A DNA stretch of 64,000 nucleotides, taken from NCBI GenBank assembly GCA_963972065.1, contig CAXAVJ010000008.1, positions 1 through 64,000 of the forward strand. Direction: 5' to 3'. Made by a program: the position numbers and the translations under genes. The DNA comes from UBA1479 sp963972065. GTDB lineage: Bacteria; Pseudomonadota; Alphaproteobacteria; Rhodospirillales; Casp-alpha2. The notes under the pieces were generated by a model. It worked only from the letters and a program-made list of their open reading frames with translations. It had not been told where the DNA came from and did not search any database. This document shows positions 1 to 7,561 of this stretch, piece by piece (position 1 is the stretch's first letter; every line of letters starts with the position of its first letter).

Positions 1-420
1 CCCGCCCCGCAGGCCCGGGAAGCGTCGCGCGCCGCCACGGCAAGCCAGGGCAGGTTGGACAACGGACGCAAGGGCCAGTCGGCGGAAGCGCGGGATGCAT
101 TGGGTGGCGGCCCCGTCGGCGCGCCGGCGCCCAATTACGTGAACATGCTGCGCTACTGGCTGGAGCGCAATAAGACCTACCCCAAGGACGCCCGGCGCCA
201 ACGCATGCAGGGCGTGGTGCATCTGTATTTCCGGGTCACCCGCGACGGCCGGGTGCTGCGCCACGAAATCCGCAAGTCATCGGGCCATGCGCTGCTCGAC
301 GGCGAGGCGGAGGCCATGCTGCAACGCGCCCAACCCCTGCCTAAGTTCACCGACGACATGAAGGGCGGATACCTGGATGTCGTGGTGCCGGTGCTGTTTT
401 CGCTCAGGGGAAATTCCTGA
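1..420 (+). CDS. TonB-family protein, C-terminal domain (5' end outside window)
   Basis: The frame is open from base 1, so the gene begins before the window; the in-frame TTG at 55 is unlikely to be the real start. The 139 visible residues are an A/G/Q-rich stretch followed by a TonB C-terminal fold: a YPKDARRQRMQGVV segment, then the strand LYFRVTRDGRV, then LLDGEAEAMLQRAQPLPKF and a final hydrophobic strand. TonB carries proton-motive-force energy from ExbB-ExbD to outer-membrane receptors. The missing N-terminus would hold the membrane anchor and proline-rich spacer. It converges on the efflux gene 16 bases downstream. Family call is firm; which receptor it serves cannot be told. Confidence 0.8.
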   Translation, partial: PAPQAREASRAATASQGRLDNGRKGQSAEARDALGGGPVGAPAPNYVNMLRYWLERNKTYPKDARRQRMQGVVHLYFRVTRDGRVLRHEIRKSSGHALLDGEAEAMLQRAQPLPKFTDDMKGGYLDVVVPVLFSLRGNS

Positions 421-436
421 CCCTGGATCGGGCCGT

Positions 437-1975
437 CTAGGGTTTCTTTTTCGCCACGTTGTTGACCAACAGGATCAACGGGATCGCCGCGGCCGAGGCG
501 ACGGCGAACATGCCGAAGCCGTTGAGGTAACTGATCAGGGCCGCCTGATGGCCCATTTCGCGGGACAGGCGCGCCAGGCCCTCGACCGTTTCCATCTCCC
601 AACCACCCATCACCCAGGGCAGCTTGAGCACCGGATTGAACTCCGTGATGTGTTCGGTCAGGTACTCGTAATTGCGTTGGCTCGACCGCACGATCTCGGT
701 CACGGTCATGGAGATGAAGAAGCTGGAGCCGATATTGCGCAGCAGGTGATAGACCGAGGTCGTTTCATCCAGATCCTTCGGGTCCACGGTCGAAAAGGTC
801 AGCACCGTCAACGGCACCCAGATGACGCCGCCGGCGAACCCTTGCAGGACGCCGTTGAGCGCGAATTCGAACGGCGTGGTGTTCAGATTAGCCGACATCA
901 GCCACAGCCCGACGGCGACCTGGGCGAAGAAGCCCGCGATGATGGTGCGCCTGGGAAACCGCTGACCGACGATGCCGGCCACGAAAAACCCCGCCATGGC
1001 GCCGATCCCGCGCGAACCGACGACGTAGCCGATCAGCGAGTCCGGCAGGTCCATGTGTTGGCGCATCAATCCGGGCAGAACGACCATGGGCGTGAAGTTC
1101 AGCATGCCGTAGATCGTCACCAGCACGAGACCGATGGCGTAATTACGGTTCAGCAACAGGCGCAGGTCGAGGAACGGCTTGTTATGAGTCAGGCTGTGGG
1201 TCACGAACATGTAGAAGGCGACGACGGCGACGAACACCTCGATAACGATTTCCGGCGACTGGAACCAGTCGAGCCGCTGACCGCGGGACAGCGCCAGTTG
1301 AAGGCAGGCGATGGCGAGGGAGATCAGGATGAAGCCGGTCCATTCCAGCTTGATCTGCACCTGCCGGCGCATCCGCGGCAGGGCGAAGAACACCGCGACC
1401 GCGGCGCCGATCGCCACCGGCACCAGGATGTAGAACGCATAACGCCAGGTGTAGGTTTCCGCCATCACACCGCCGATCATCGGGCCCACGAAGGCCCCCA
1501 TGACGACGCCGACGCCGTACAGGCCGATGACCATGCCGTGCTGATGTTTGGGAAAGATGTCGAGGACCACCGTCTGACCCATGGGCGACAGGGGGGCGCC
1601 GCCGGCCCCCTGGACGATGCGCCAGAAGATCAGCGCCTCGAGGGAATTGGCCGCGCCGCAGAAATAGGTGGCGATGCCGAACACGGCCAGGCTCGCGACC
1701 AGCAGGTTGCGCCGCCCGAAGCGGCCGGCCAGCCAGCCCGTCAGCGGCGTCGCCACCGCCGTGGCCAGGATGTTGAAGGTCATCGCCCAGGAGATTTCAT
1801 CGGGCGTCGCCGACATGGTCCCCTGCAGCTGCGGCAGAACCGCCGCCACAATAAGGATCGACGTCGAATAGAGCGTCACGCTTAGGACAATGACGCCCAG
1901 GATCACCCAGCGCCGCGCCGCGGTGAGCTCCGGTCTGGGCAGCATGGCGCCGGCCGCGTCGGCATCAGTGGTCAC
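437..1975 (-). CDS. EmrB/QacA-type (DHA2) MFS drug efflux pump
   Basis: A protein of 512 residues with many hydrophobic segments, the size usual for 14-helix DHA2 exporters. The MFS motif A (TGWLAGRFGRR, about residues 79-89) follows helix 2, and VGSRGIGAMAGFF marks the second half. It probably exports hydrophobic toxicants by proton antiport with the EmrA-like adaptor encoded divergently. The chosen start is GTG at 1975, preceded by AGGA nine bases upstream; an ATG lies ten codons further in. Upstream extension to 2380 would run antisense through marR and is rejected. Expression is probably controlled by the MarR protein through the palindrome at 2011-2028. Confidence 0.88.
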   Translation of the reverse strand: MTTDADAAGAMLPRPELTAARRWVILGVIVLSVTLYSTSILIVAAVLPQLQGTMSATPDEISWAMTFNILATAVATPLTGWLAGRFGRRNLLVASLAVFGIATYFCGAANSLEALIFWRIVQGAGGAPLSPMGQTVVLDIFPKHQHGMVIGLYGVGVVMGAFVGPMIGGVMAETYTWRYAFYILVPVAIGAAVAVFFALPRMRRQVQIKLEWTGFILISLAIACLQLALSRGQRLDWFQSPEIVIEVFVAVVAFYMFVTHSLTHNKPFLDLRLLLNRNYAIGLVLVTIYGMLNFTPMVVLPGLMRQHMDLPDSLIGYVVGSRGIGAMAGFFVAGIVGQRFPRRTIIAGFFAQVAVGLWLMSANLNTTPFEFALNGVLQGFAGGVIWVPLTVLTFSTVDPKDLDETTSVYHLLRNIGSSFFISMTVTEIVRSSQRNYEYLTEHITEFNPVLKLPWVMGGWEMETVEGLARLSREMGHQAALISYLNGFGMFAVASAAAIPLILLVNNVAKKKP

Positions 1976-1991
1976 GGAATTAGTAATCCTG

Positions 1992-2020
1992 TTGACAGTA
2001 TGGACCGCAATAGTAAGAAT
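1992..2020 (+). promoter_or_regulatory. Predicted marR-emrA promoter
   Basis: A perfect -35 TTGACA (1992-1997) is followed after 17 bases by AAGAAT (2015-2020), four of six matches to the -10 consensus. The -10 overlaps the palindrome at 2011-2028, and the start codon follows at 2051. Confidence 0.5.
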
Positions 2021-2037
2021 ACTTACTAATTTCGCAA
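2010..2037 (-). promoter_or_regulatory. Predicted promoter of the EmrB-type gene
   Basis: Read on the minus strand, TTGCGA (2037-2032) and TACTAT (2015-2010) are separated by 16 bases, a fair sigma-70 pair. The MarR-type palindrome covers the -10 and most of the spacer, which would give repression by occlusion. Inferred from sequence only. Confidence 0.45.
2011..2028. promoter_or_regulatory. MarR-type operator palindrome
   Basis: TAGTAAG-AATA-CTTACTA is a perfect 7+7 inverted repeat with a 4-base centre, in the 75-bp divergent region between the efflux gene and marR. A further half-site TAGTAA lies at 1981-1986. It overlaps the -10 elements of both predicted promoters. Size and placement suit a MarR dimer; binding by the adjacent MarR is inferred. 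Confidence 0.65.
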
Positions 2038-2050
2038 GGGAAATTCCTTC

Positions 2051-2557
2051 ATGACCAAGATCGACACCCAGGGCGCCCTGTCCGAGGGCCGCTACCTTGC
2101 CTTCCTGATCGTGGAGGCCGCGCGCCTGCAGCGCACGGTGTTCGACCGCCGGGTCCGCAAGATGGGATTTACCCGCACCCAATGGCTGGCGCTGCGCCGG
2201 GTCGGCGACCAGCCGGGGGTCAGTCAGTCGGAACTGGCCGAACTGCTGGAGGTCGAAAAAGCCTCCGCCGGGCGCCTGATCGACAAGCTGGAAGAATTCG
2301 GCTGGCTGGAGCGCCGCCCCGACGACACCGACCGGCGCATCAAGCGCATCTACATGACCGACCTGGGCCGCCGCATCCACCGTGAGGTCAGCCCGATTGC
2401 CGAGGCCATGGTCGAAGAGGAATTATCGGGCCTGAGCCGCAAGGAACGCGAGACCCTGACCGACCTTTTGCTGAACGTGAAGCAGCGGCTGCAGGAAATG
2501 GCCAGCGACAACGACACCATCCAATCGACGGAACTCGAGAAAATAAATGCCGAATGA
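2051..2557 (+). CDS. MarR-family transcriptional regulator
   Basis: A protein of 168 residues, the usual MarR length. The winged helix-turn-helix is plain: FTRTQWLALRRV, then GVSQSELAELLEVEKASAGRLIDKLEE as the HTH, then the wing RRPDDTDRRIKRIYMTDLG, then a C-terminal dimerisation helix. It is expected to repress itself, emrA and the divergent pump, and to be released by a pump substrate. Its stop codon lies inside the emrA-like start region (11-base overlap), so the two are co-transcribed and translationally coupled. The effector is unknown. Confidence 0.9.
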   Translation: MTKIDTQGALSEGRYLAFLIVEAARLQRTVFDRRVRKMGFTRTQWLALRRVGDQPGVSQSELAELLEVEKASAGRLIDKLEEFGWLERRPDDTDRRIKRIYMTDLGRRIHREVSPIAEAMVEEELSGLSRKERETLTDLLLNVKQRLQEMASDNDTIQSTELEKINAE

Positions 2558-3662
2558 GCAGACTCCCATCACCCTGAACGGGCATGAAGACCTGAAACAG
2601 GCGGCGCAGGCGAAGCGCAAGCGCCTGCTGCTGCTGGGCGTGGTGCCGATGCTCGCCGTTATCCTGGCCGTCGGTTACTGGCTGCTGGGCGCGCGTTACG
2701 TGGCGACGGAAAACGCCTATGTGAAGACCGACATCGCCAAGCTGGCGGCCGAGATTTCTGGCCGCGTCATCGAGGTCCGCGCCAAGGCCCATATGCAGGT
2801 CACGCAAGGCGACGTTCTGGTGCGCATCGACCCCGAGCCCTTCAAGCTGGCCCAGGCCCGCGCCCAGGCCGAACTGGACGCCGCGCGCCGCGAGGTCGAG
2901 ACCCTGGCCGCGACCCTGAAGGAAGCCCGGGTCGAACTGCGCGACGCCACGGACCGCGCGACCTATTTCCGCAAGCGGCTGGAACGCGAACGCCAACTGG
3001 TCAAGCGCGGCGTGACGTCGCACGCCCGGTTCGATGAAATGGAGAACGACGCCAACGCCGCCGATGACCGCGTCGTCCTGGCGCGCCAGAAGATTCAGCG
3101 CATCCAGGCGTCGCTCGGCAGCGACCCGGACCAGCCCGTCGACGGCCACCCCCTGGTGCGGACCAAGCAGGCGGCCCTCGACCAGGCCAATCTCGACCTT
3201 GCGCGCACGACCGTCACGGCCCCGGCCAGCGGTATCGTCGTGACCGTGCCGCTGGTCGCGGGCGAACAGATCACCGCGTCCGAACCCCTGTTCGCCATCG
3301 TCACCGACACTCCGCCCTGGGTCGACGCCAACTTCAAGGAGACTGAGTTGACCCATGTCCGCCCGGGGCAGAAGGCGACGGTGGTGCTGGACATCTATCC
3401 CGACGTGACCTGGCAGGCGGAGGTCGAAAGCATTTCCCCGGCAACGGGCGCGGAATTCGCGATCCTGCCGCCGCAGAACGCGTCCGGCAACTGGGTCAAG
3501 GTGGTGCAGCGCCTGCCGGTGCGGCTGCGCCTGATCCCCCATGCGGACGCCCCGCCGCTGCGCGCCGGGATGACCGCCACGGCCAAGATCGACACGGGCC
3601 GCGAGCGTTCCGTCGCCGATCTGTTGGGCATCTTCCCGGCCTGGGCGCGGTCTTCCGACTAG
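2547..3662 (+). CDS. HlyD/EmrA-family membrane fusion protein
   Basis: A protein of 371 residues with one N-terminal transmembrane helix (about 27-48, after a KRKR patch), then the biotinyl-lipoyl-like half with AEISGRVIEV, a long alpha-helical hairpin (about 110-200), the return half ending in TVTAPASGIV, and a beta-barrel with WVDANFKETEL typical of EmrA. It would bridge the EmrB-type inner-membrane pump to an outer-membrane channel; no TolC-like gene is in the window. It overlaps marR by 11 bases and ends tail to tail with the LysR gene, sharing three bases at the two stop codons. Confidence 0.9.
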   Translation: MPNEQTPITLNGHEDLKQAAQAKRKRLLLLGVVPMLAVILAVGYWLLGARYVATENAYVKTDIAKLAAEISGRVIEVRAKAHMQVTQGDVLVRIDPEPFKLAQARAQAELDAARREVETLAATLKEARVELRDATDRATYFRKRLERERQLVKRGVTSHARFDEMENDANAADDRVVLARQKIQRIQASLGSDPDQPVDGHPLVRTKQAALDQANLDLARTTVTAPASGIVVTVPLVAGEQITASEPLFAIVTDTPPWVDANFKETELTHVRPGQKATVVLDIYPDVTWQAEVESISPATGAEFAILPPQNASGNWVKVVQRLPVRLRLIPHADAPPLRAGMTATAKIDTGRERSVADLLGIFPAWARSSD

Positions 3663-4612
3663 GGCGCCAGGCTGCCGTCCCATTGCGGGATGACCGCCTC
3701 GGCGGCGGCGCTGTCCGTGGCCCGGAAGCCGTCGATATAACGGGCCATGCAGTCCAGGAACGCCCGCGCCTCGGCGTTCAGCACCTGGCCCTTGTGATGG
3801 ATATAGCCGTAGGACAGCCAGTGCGGCGGATCCAGCGGCCGCACCGCCATGCCCGCCGGGTCCATCGCCGCGACCGAAAGCCGATCCAACAGGGCGATGC
3901 CCGCGCCGTCGCGCGCCATCTGGCAGGCCATCAGCGACGACGTGGTTTCCACCGCATAGGACGGCACGGCGCCGTCGGCGCGGAAGAACTCGTCCGCCTG
4001 CTGGCGGCCGAACAGGCCCGGCAGCATGCCGATGATCGGCTGGCCCGCCAGGTCGCCGGCGGTGAGCGCCGATTTGCCGGCAAGCGGGTGGCTTGCCGCC
4101 ATCACGGCCTCCATCCGCGCCCGGCAGATCGGCCGGTTTTCGATCGGCAGCAGGGCGTGGGTGACCGGCAGCGACGCGATGCCCAGGTCGTAGCGCGCGA
4201 TGCCGGAGCGGTTTTCCAACTCGAACCGGGACAGCACGTCGACCACGCATTTCAGGCCGGGCATCTCCCGCCGCATCATCGCCAGGGCCGGCGCGACCAG
4301 GGCCGTGCCGACGCGGGGTCCTGTGACCAGGCGGAACGGCCGGTTGGCCCCGGCGCGCACGTTGGCGGCGATATGCGGCAGTTCGTCGATACCGTCGAGG
4401 ATATGGCGGGTTTCCCGGTGAAAGGCCTCGCCCGCCTCCGACAGGGTCAGGCGGCGGCGCGAGCGGTCGAACAGGGTGAGCCGCGTTTCGCCCTCCAGCA
4501 GGGCGATCAGGCGGCTGACGGCGGGCTGGCTCAGGTTCATCGTCTCGGCGGCGGCGGCCAGGGAGCCCTGGGACACCACCAGGCGAAAGGCGCGCAGGGA
4601 TTTGAAGTTCAT
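3659..4612 (-). CDS. LysR-family transcriptional regulator
   Basis: A protein of 317 residues. The N-terminal winged HTH is standard (FRLVVSQGSLAAAAETMNLSQPAVSRLIALLE, residues 9-40), followed by a periplasmic-binding-like effector domain. The gene is divergent from the SGNH hydrolase, with 187 bp between the starts. A T-N11-A palindrome lies 61 bp upstream of its start, so it probably autoregulates and controls the hydrolase. The effector cannot be predicted. Confidence 0.9.
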   Translation of the reverse strand: MNFKSLRAFRLVVSQGSLAAAAETMNLSQPAVSRLIALLEGETRLTLFDRSRRRLTLSEAGEAFHRETRHILDGIDELPHIAANVRAGANRPFRLVTGPRVGTALVAPALAMMRREMPGLKCVVDVLSRFELENRSGIARYDLGIASLPVTHALLPIENRPICRARMEAVMAASHPLAGKSALTAGDLAGQPIIGMLPGLFGRQQADEFFRADGAVPSYAVETTSSLMACQMARDGAGIALLDRLSVAAMDPAGMAVRPLDPPHWLSYGYIHHKGQVLNAEARAFLDCMARYIDGFRATDSAAAEAVIPQWDGSLAP

Positions 4613-4672
4613 GGCCGGGCGCCCGATCCGTTGACGTCGTGCAAACGCCTGGAACTATGGGCCGCTTGGCTG

Positions 4673-4695
4673 ACTCATGCAAATAACTGATGAGT
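4673..4695. promoter_or_regulatory. LysR box (T-N11-A palindrome)
   Basis: ACTCAT and ATGAGT form a perfect 6+6 inverted repeat around an 11-base centre, which is the classical T-N11-A site of LysR-type regulators. It sits between the LysR gene (start 4612) and the hydrolase gene (start 4800), the expected place for a site controlling both. Confidence 0.6.
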
Positions 4696-4799
4696 TGTTG
4701 TCTAGTTTCGAATTTTCTTTATCGACGCGGGGGATCACAGTGGCGCCATAAGGGCCCAAGGCCCCATGGGAACACACATCCAAGACTGAGGAGACACCG

Positions 4800-5624
4800 A
4801 TGCTTTCCTGCCCCCGCGCCCTGCGCGTCCCCCTGCTCGCCGCCGCCGCCCTCGCCTTCGCCCTCACCGCCCTGGGCGCCCCCGCCCGGGCCGAGGCCCC
4901 GCAACCGGCCGTCAAGGCGCTCAAGACCGCCAAGCCCGAACGGGTGCTGTTCGTCGGCAACAGCTACCTCTATTACAACGACAGCCTGCACAACCACGTG
5001 CGGCGCATGGTCGCGGCCTCGGGCCTGTCGGACATGAAGACCCTGAAGTACAAATCCGCCACCATCAGCGGCGCCATGCTGTTCGACCACAACATCGACG
5101 GCTATCTGGAGCCGGGCAAGCTGCGGGTCAAGGACCCGTTCCAGGTCGTCGTCCTGCAGGGCTTCAGCGCCGCCGCGACGAAAAAGGACCATCCGCCCAA
5201 GTTCGCGGCCACCGTCGCCGAGTTCGCCAAGAAGATCGCCGCCGCCGGCGGCGAAACGGCGCTCTACATGACCCATGCCTATGTGAAGCCGCACAAGAAG
5301 TACGACCCCGACATGATCCGGGCGATCGAAAAGCTTTACGTGGAGACGGGCAACGCGGTCGGCGCGCTGGTCATCCCCGTCGGCCTGGCCTTCGAGGAAG
5401 CCTACAAGCGGCGCCCGGACATGAAGCTGCACCAGAGCTACGACAGCTCCCACCCCAGCCTGGACGGCACCTACCTCGCCGCCTGCGTGGTGTTCGCCAG
5501 CGTCTACGGCCAATCGCCCGTGGGCAACAGCTACGACTACTTCGGCAAGGTCGACAAGGACACGGCGGCGTTCCTGCAACAGGTCGCCGCCGACACGGTG
5601 AAGACGTTCTACGGGCGGCCCTGA
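4800..5624 (+). CDS. Secreted SGNH/GDSL-type hydrolase (DUF4886-like)
   Basis: A protein of 274 residues with an N-terminal signal peptide (hydrophobic core about 9-27, likely cleavage after ALGAPARA). The SGNH block I is VLFVGNSYLYYN with the likely nucleophile Ser55. The C-terminal block V is DSSHPS (Asp215, His218), followed by GTYLAACVVFASVYG. This supports a periplasmic or secreted esterase/acylhydrolase; the substrate is unknown. AGGAG lies ten bases before the ATG. A strong terminator follows at 5662. It is divergent from, and probably regulated by, the LysR gene. Confidence 0.75.
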   Translation: MLSCPRALRVPLLAAAALAFALTALGAPARAEAPQPAVKALKTAKPERVLFVGNSYLYYNDSLHNHVRRMVAASGLSDMKTLKYKSATISGAMLFDHNIDGYLEPGKLRVKDPFQVVVLQGFSAAATKKDHPPKFAATVAEFAKKIAAAGGETALYMTHAYVKPHKKYDPDMIRAIEKLYVETGNAVGALVIPVGLAFEEAYKRRPDMKLHQSYDSSHPSLDGTYLAACVVFASVYGQSPVGNSYDYFGKVDKDTAAFLQQVAADTVKTFYGRP

Positions 5625-5661
5625 GCGGCCCGCCCAGCCTTCACCCAGCCCGCCTGAACCG

Positions 5662-5691
5662 AAAAGCGCCCCTCACGAGGGGCGCTTTTTT
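5662..5691 (+). terminator. Rho-independent terminator after the SGNH hydrolase gene
   Basis: AAAAGCGCCCC and GGGGCGCTTTTTT form a GC-rich stem around a short TCACGA loop, followed by six T. It ends the hydrolase transcript and insulates the AT-rich gene downstream. Confidence 0.9.
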
Positions 5692-5795
5692 CGGGCTGCG
5701 GGCCGTAGTGCCAACATCAACTCATTCATCACTAAGGTCTCGAATTTCTATAGGCTTTGAGTTTTTAACCGTTAGTCAATTTCCCCTTACCTCAG

Positions 5796-5825
5796 TTGAG
5801 CGCTTTCTCTAAAAAGCTGTATCAT
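5796..5825 (+). promoter_or_regulatory. Predicted promoter of the ParB-like gene
   Basis: TTGAGC (5796-5801) and TATCAT (5820-5825, five of six to consensus) are separated by 18 bases, about 35 bases before the ATG at 5860. AGGGGGAG provides the ribosome site. The whole 5700-5860 stretch is AT-rich compared with the rest of the window. Confidence 0.5.
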
Positions 5826-5859
5826 AATTCCTAAAGAACAATTTTAGGGGGAGCCTTTC

Positions 5860-7167
5860 ATGAAAACCAGAAATCTTCCGATTAGTTCGCTATTGGTCAA
5901 CCGCGCCAATGATAGGCACGGTGAACTGGAAAATGAGACGGCGGCTATCGCTTGGCTCTTCAGCGAACGAGAAGCCCACATGAAAAACCTTGCTAAGGAT
6001 ATCGTTTCCGAAGGCAGGGTTTACGAATTACCCCTTGTCTCCCCCCAGGATGATAAATTCTTGGTATTCGACGGAAATAGACGTGTGACGTGTATCAAAT
6101 TACTCGCTGAGCCGCGTCGCGCTCCAACACAAGAGTTACAAGAATTCTTCAAAAGCCTCCGGAAAAGATGGGAAGGAACATTTCCCAAAAAGCTGCTCTG
6201 CCAAGTCGAACTGAACAGAGAAGAGATAGACGAAATTCTTTACCGTCGTCACACGGGAAGCCAAAGCGGTGTTGGCCAGAGCAAGTGGGATGACCGCATG
6301 AAGGCAAACTTTGTTGGCCGCACCGGAAAAGGAAGTGGAAATAGTGTCGCGGATGAAGTCGAAGCCCGACTGGAGCAAGCTAATTTACTTCCTACAAGAC
6401 GGAAAATTCCCCGCTCAACTATGAACCGCCTATTGTCTGCGGAACCGTATCGCAATCGGCTAGGGTTCAGCGTAAAGAACAAGCGCTTTCAATTCACACA
6501 TGAAGAGGGTGTTGTGCTTTCAGCTTTAGCACGGATCGCCGACGACATGGCTAACCGCCGTTTAGTGCTTGGCAATATTTGGGATGTGGACGGAAAGACA
6601 GCATACCTTGATAAACTTGACGAGGAAGGGGTTCTACCTTCCGATGCCCAGGCATTGGGTGCTCCCAAATCTGGGGGGAAACCCAAGGCGAAAGCACCAT
6701 CTCCTAAACCGAGTCCCGCTCCGAAGCCAACACCTAGACCCACTCTTATTCCTCAAGTTGACTATAGCCTTGTCTGGCCTGGTCGCTTACAGCGCCACCA
6801 TGCTATTTGGAACGAATTACAATTTGAACTGCAGTTAAATAAACATCCAAACGCGGTTTCCGTACTTTTCCGCGTTCTGCTCGAACTGTCAGCCGAAAAT
6901 TACATAGAGCAAACTGGTTTGCAAATTAACGCCAAAGATAAACTGTCAACTCGGATCATCAAAATCGGTAGAAACTTAAAATCTGAAGGCAAGATCGATG
7001 ACAAGCAGTTAGGAATTCTGACGAAATTCCAGCACGCTGATAAATTAGTTTCTGCCGACACGCTGAACCGATACGTTCATTCTCCCAATTTTGCACCATC
7101 ACCAGAACATCTGAAGTCAATGTGGGATAGCCTTTCAAGCTTTATCGTCCATTGCCTACAAGCCTAA
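5860..7167 (+). CDS. ParB/Srx-fold N-terminal domain protein, probably acquired
   Basis: A protein of 435 residues. Residues 5-85 resemble a ParB-like domain, with the box FDGNRRVTCIKLL (DGNRR at 71-75). A K/P-rich linker (about 265-292) leads to a helical C-terminal domain (VSVLFRVLLELSAENYIEQTG) that I do not recognise. Base composition differs from all neighbours: 23 of 60 bases are G/C at 6901-6960, and TTA, ATA and AAA codons are common. It has its own promoter and stands alone between a terminator and the 3' end of tRNA-Val, with no ParA partner. It is probably not a chromosome-segregation gene; relatives of this layout occur in mobile and defence contexts, but its function here is unknown. 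Confidence 0.6.
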   Translation: MKTRNLPISSLLVNRANDRHGELENETAAIAWLFSEREAHMKNLAKDIVSEGRVYELPLVSPQDDKFLVFDGNRRVTCIKLLAEPRRAPTQELQEFFKSLRKRWEGTFPKKLLCQVELNREEIDEILYRRHTGSQSGVGQSKWDDRMKANFVGRTGKGSGNSVADEVEARLEQANLLPTRRKIPRSTMNRLLSAEPYRNRLGFSVKNKRFQFTHEEGVVLSALARIADDMANRRLVLGNIWDVDGKTAYLDKLDEEGVLPSDAQALGAPKSGGKPKAKAPSPKPSPAPKPTPRPTLIPQVDYSLVWPGRLQRHHAIWNELQFELQLNKHPNAVSVLFRVLLELSAENYIEQTGLQINAKDKLSTRIIKIGRNLKSEGKIDDKQLGILTKFQHADKLVSADTLNRYVHSPNFAPSPEHLKSMWDSLSSFIVHCLQA

Positions 7168-7270
7168 TTAACTATCTCTTTCAGATTCCTGCCTCAGGAA
7201 CATAGGCAAAGTCACACCTCTCCGCGCACGCTCAATAACGAACTCTGCCATTCCATATAAATTAGGGTAA

Positions 7271-7345
7271 TGGTGGGCGCGGCTGGGATTGAACCAGCGA
7301 CCCCTGCCGTGTGAAGGCAGTGCTCTCCCGCTGAGCTACGCGCCC
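7271..7345 (-). tRNA. tRNA-Val (anticodon CAC)
   Basis: On the minus strand a 75-base cloverleaf starts GGGCGCG and ends with encoded CCA. The anticodon stem CTGCC/GGCAG encloses the loop TTCACAC, giving anticodon CAC (reads GUG). The T arm contains GGTTCAATCC. Its 3' end faces the acquired-looking ParB-like gene. Confidence 0.97.
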
Positions 7346-7561
7346 TTGCTGCATCGCCGGGTCGCTCCCCGGCGGCAAGGCGCGATCATATAAGGGGCGC
7401 CCCCCAAGGCTGTCAAGCTGGGCCTGCCCGTATGCGGGTTGCGCTGGATCAAGGTGCCCCATGCCCCGCCCGGCCAACATGGACGCGGATGGGCGGCTGT
7501 GGCAGTCTTTGCCCCGCCCGCCGGCACCCCGAATTCCGCCCGCCGACCCAGGAGAGCCCGT

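Noticed and set aside
377..1885. 502-codon open frame on the plus strand
   Set aside because: It is antisense to the EmrB-type gene; its translation is Arg/His/Asp-rich without a fold, as expected for the shadow of a GC-rich coding strand.
2388..4682. 764-codon open frame on the minus strand
   Set aside because: It runs through the LysR gene in another frame and across the emrA-like gene; both real genes have clear motifs and the long frame has none.
5690..7345. Integrated mobile element with att repeats at tRNA-Val
   Set aside because: I looked for a copy of the tRNA 3' end near 5690-5860 and saw none, and there is no integrase gene; acquisition is likely but the mechanism is unproven.
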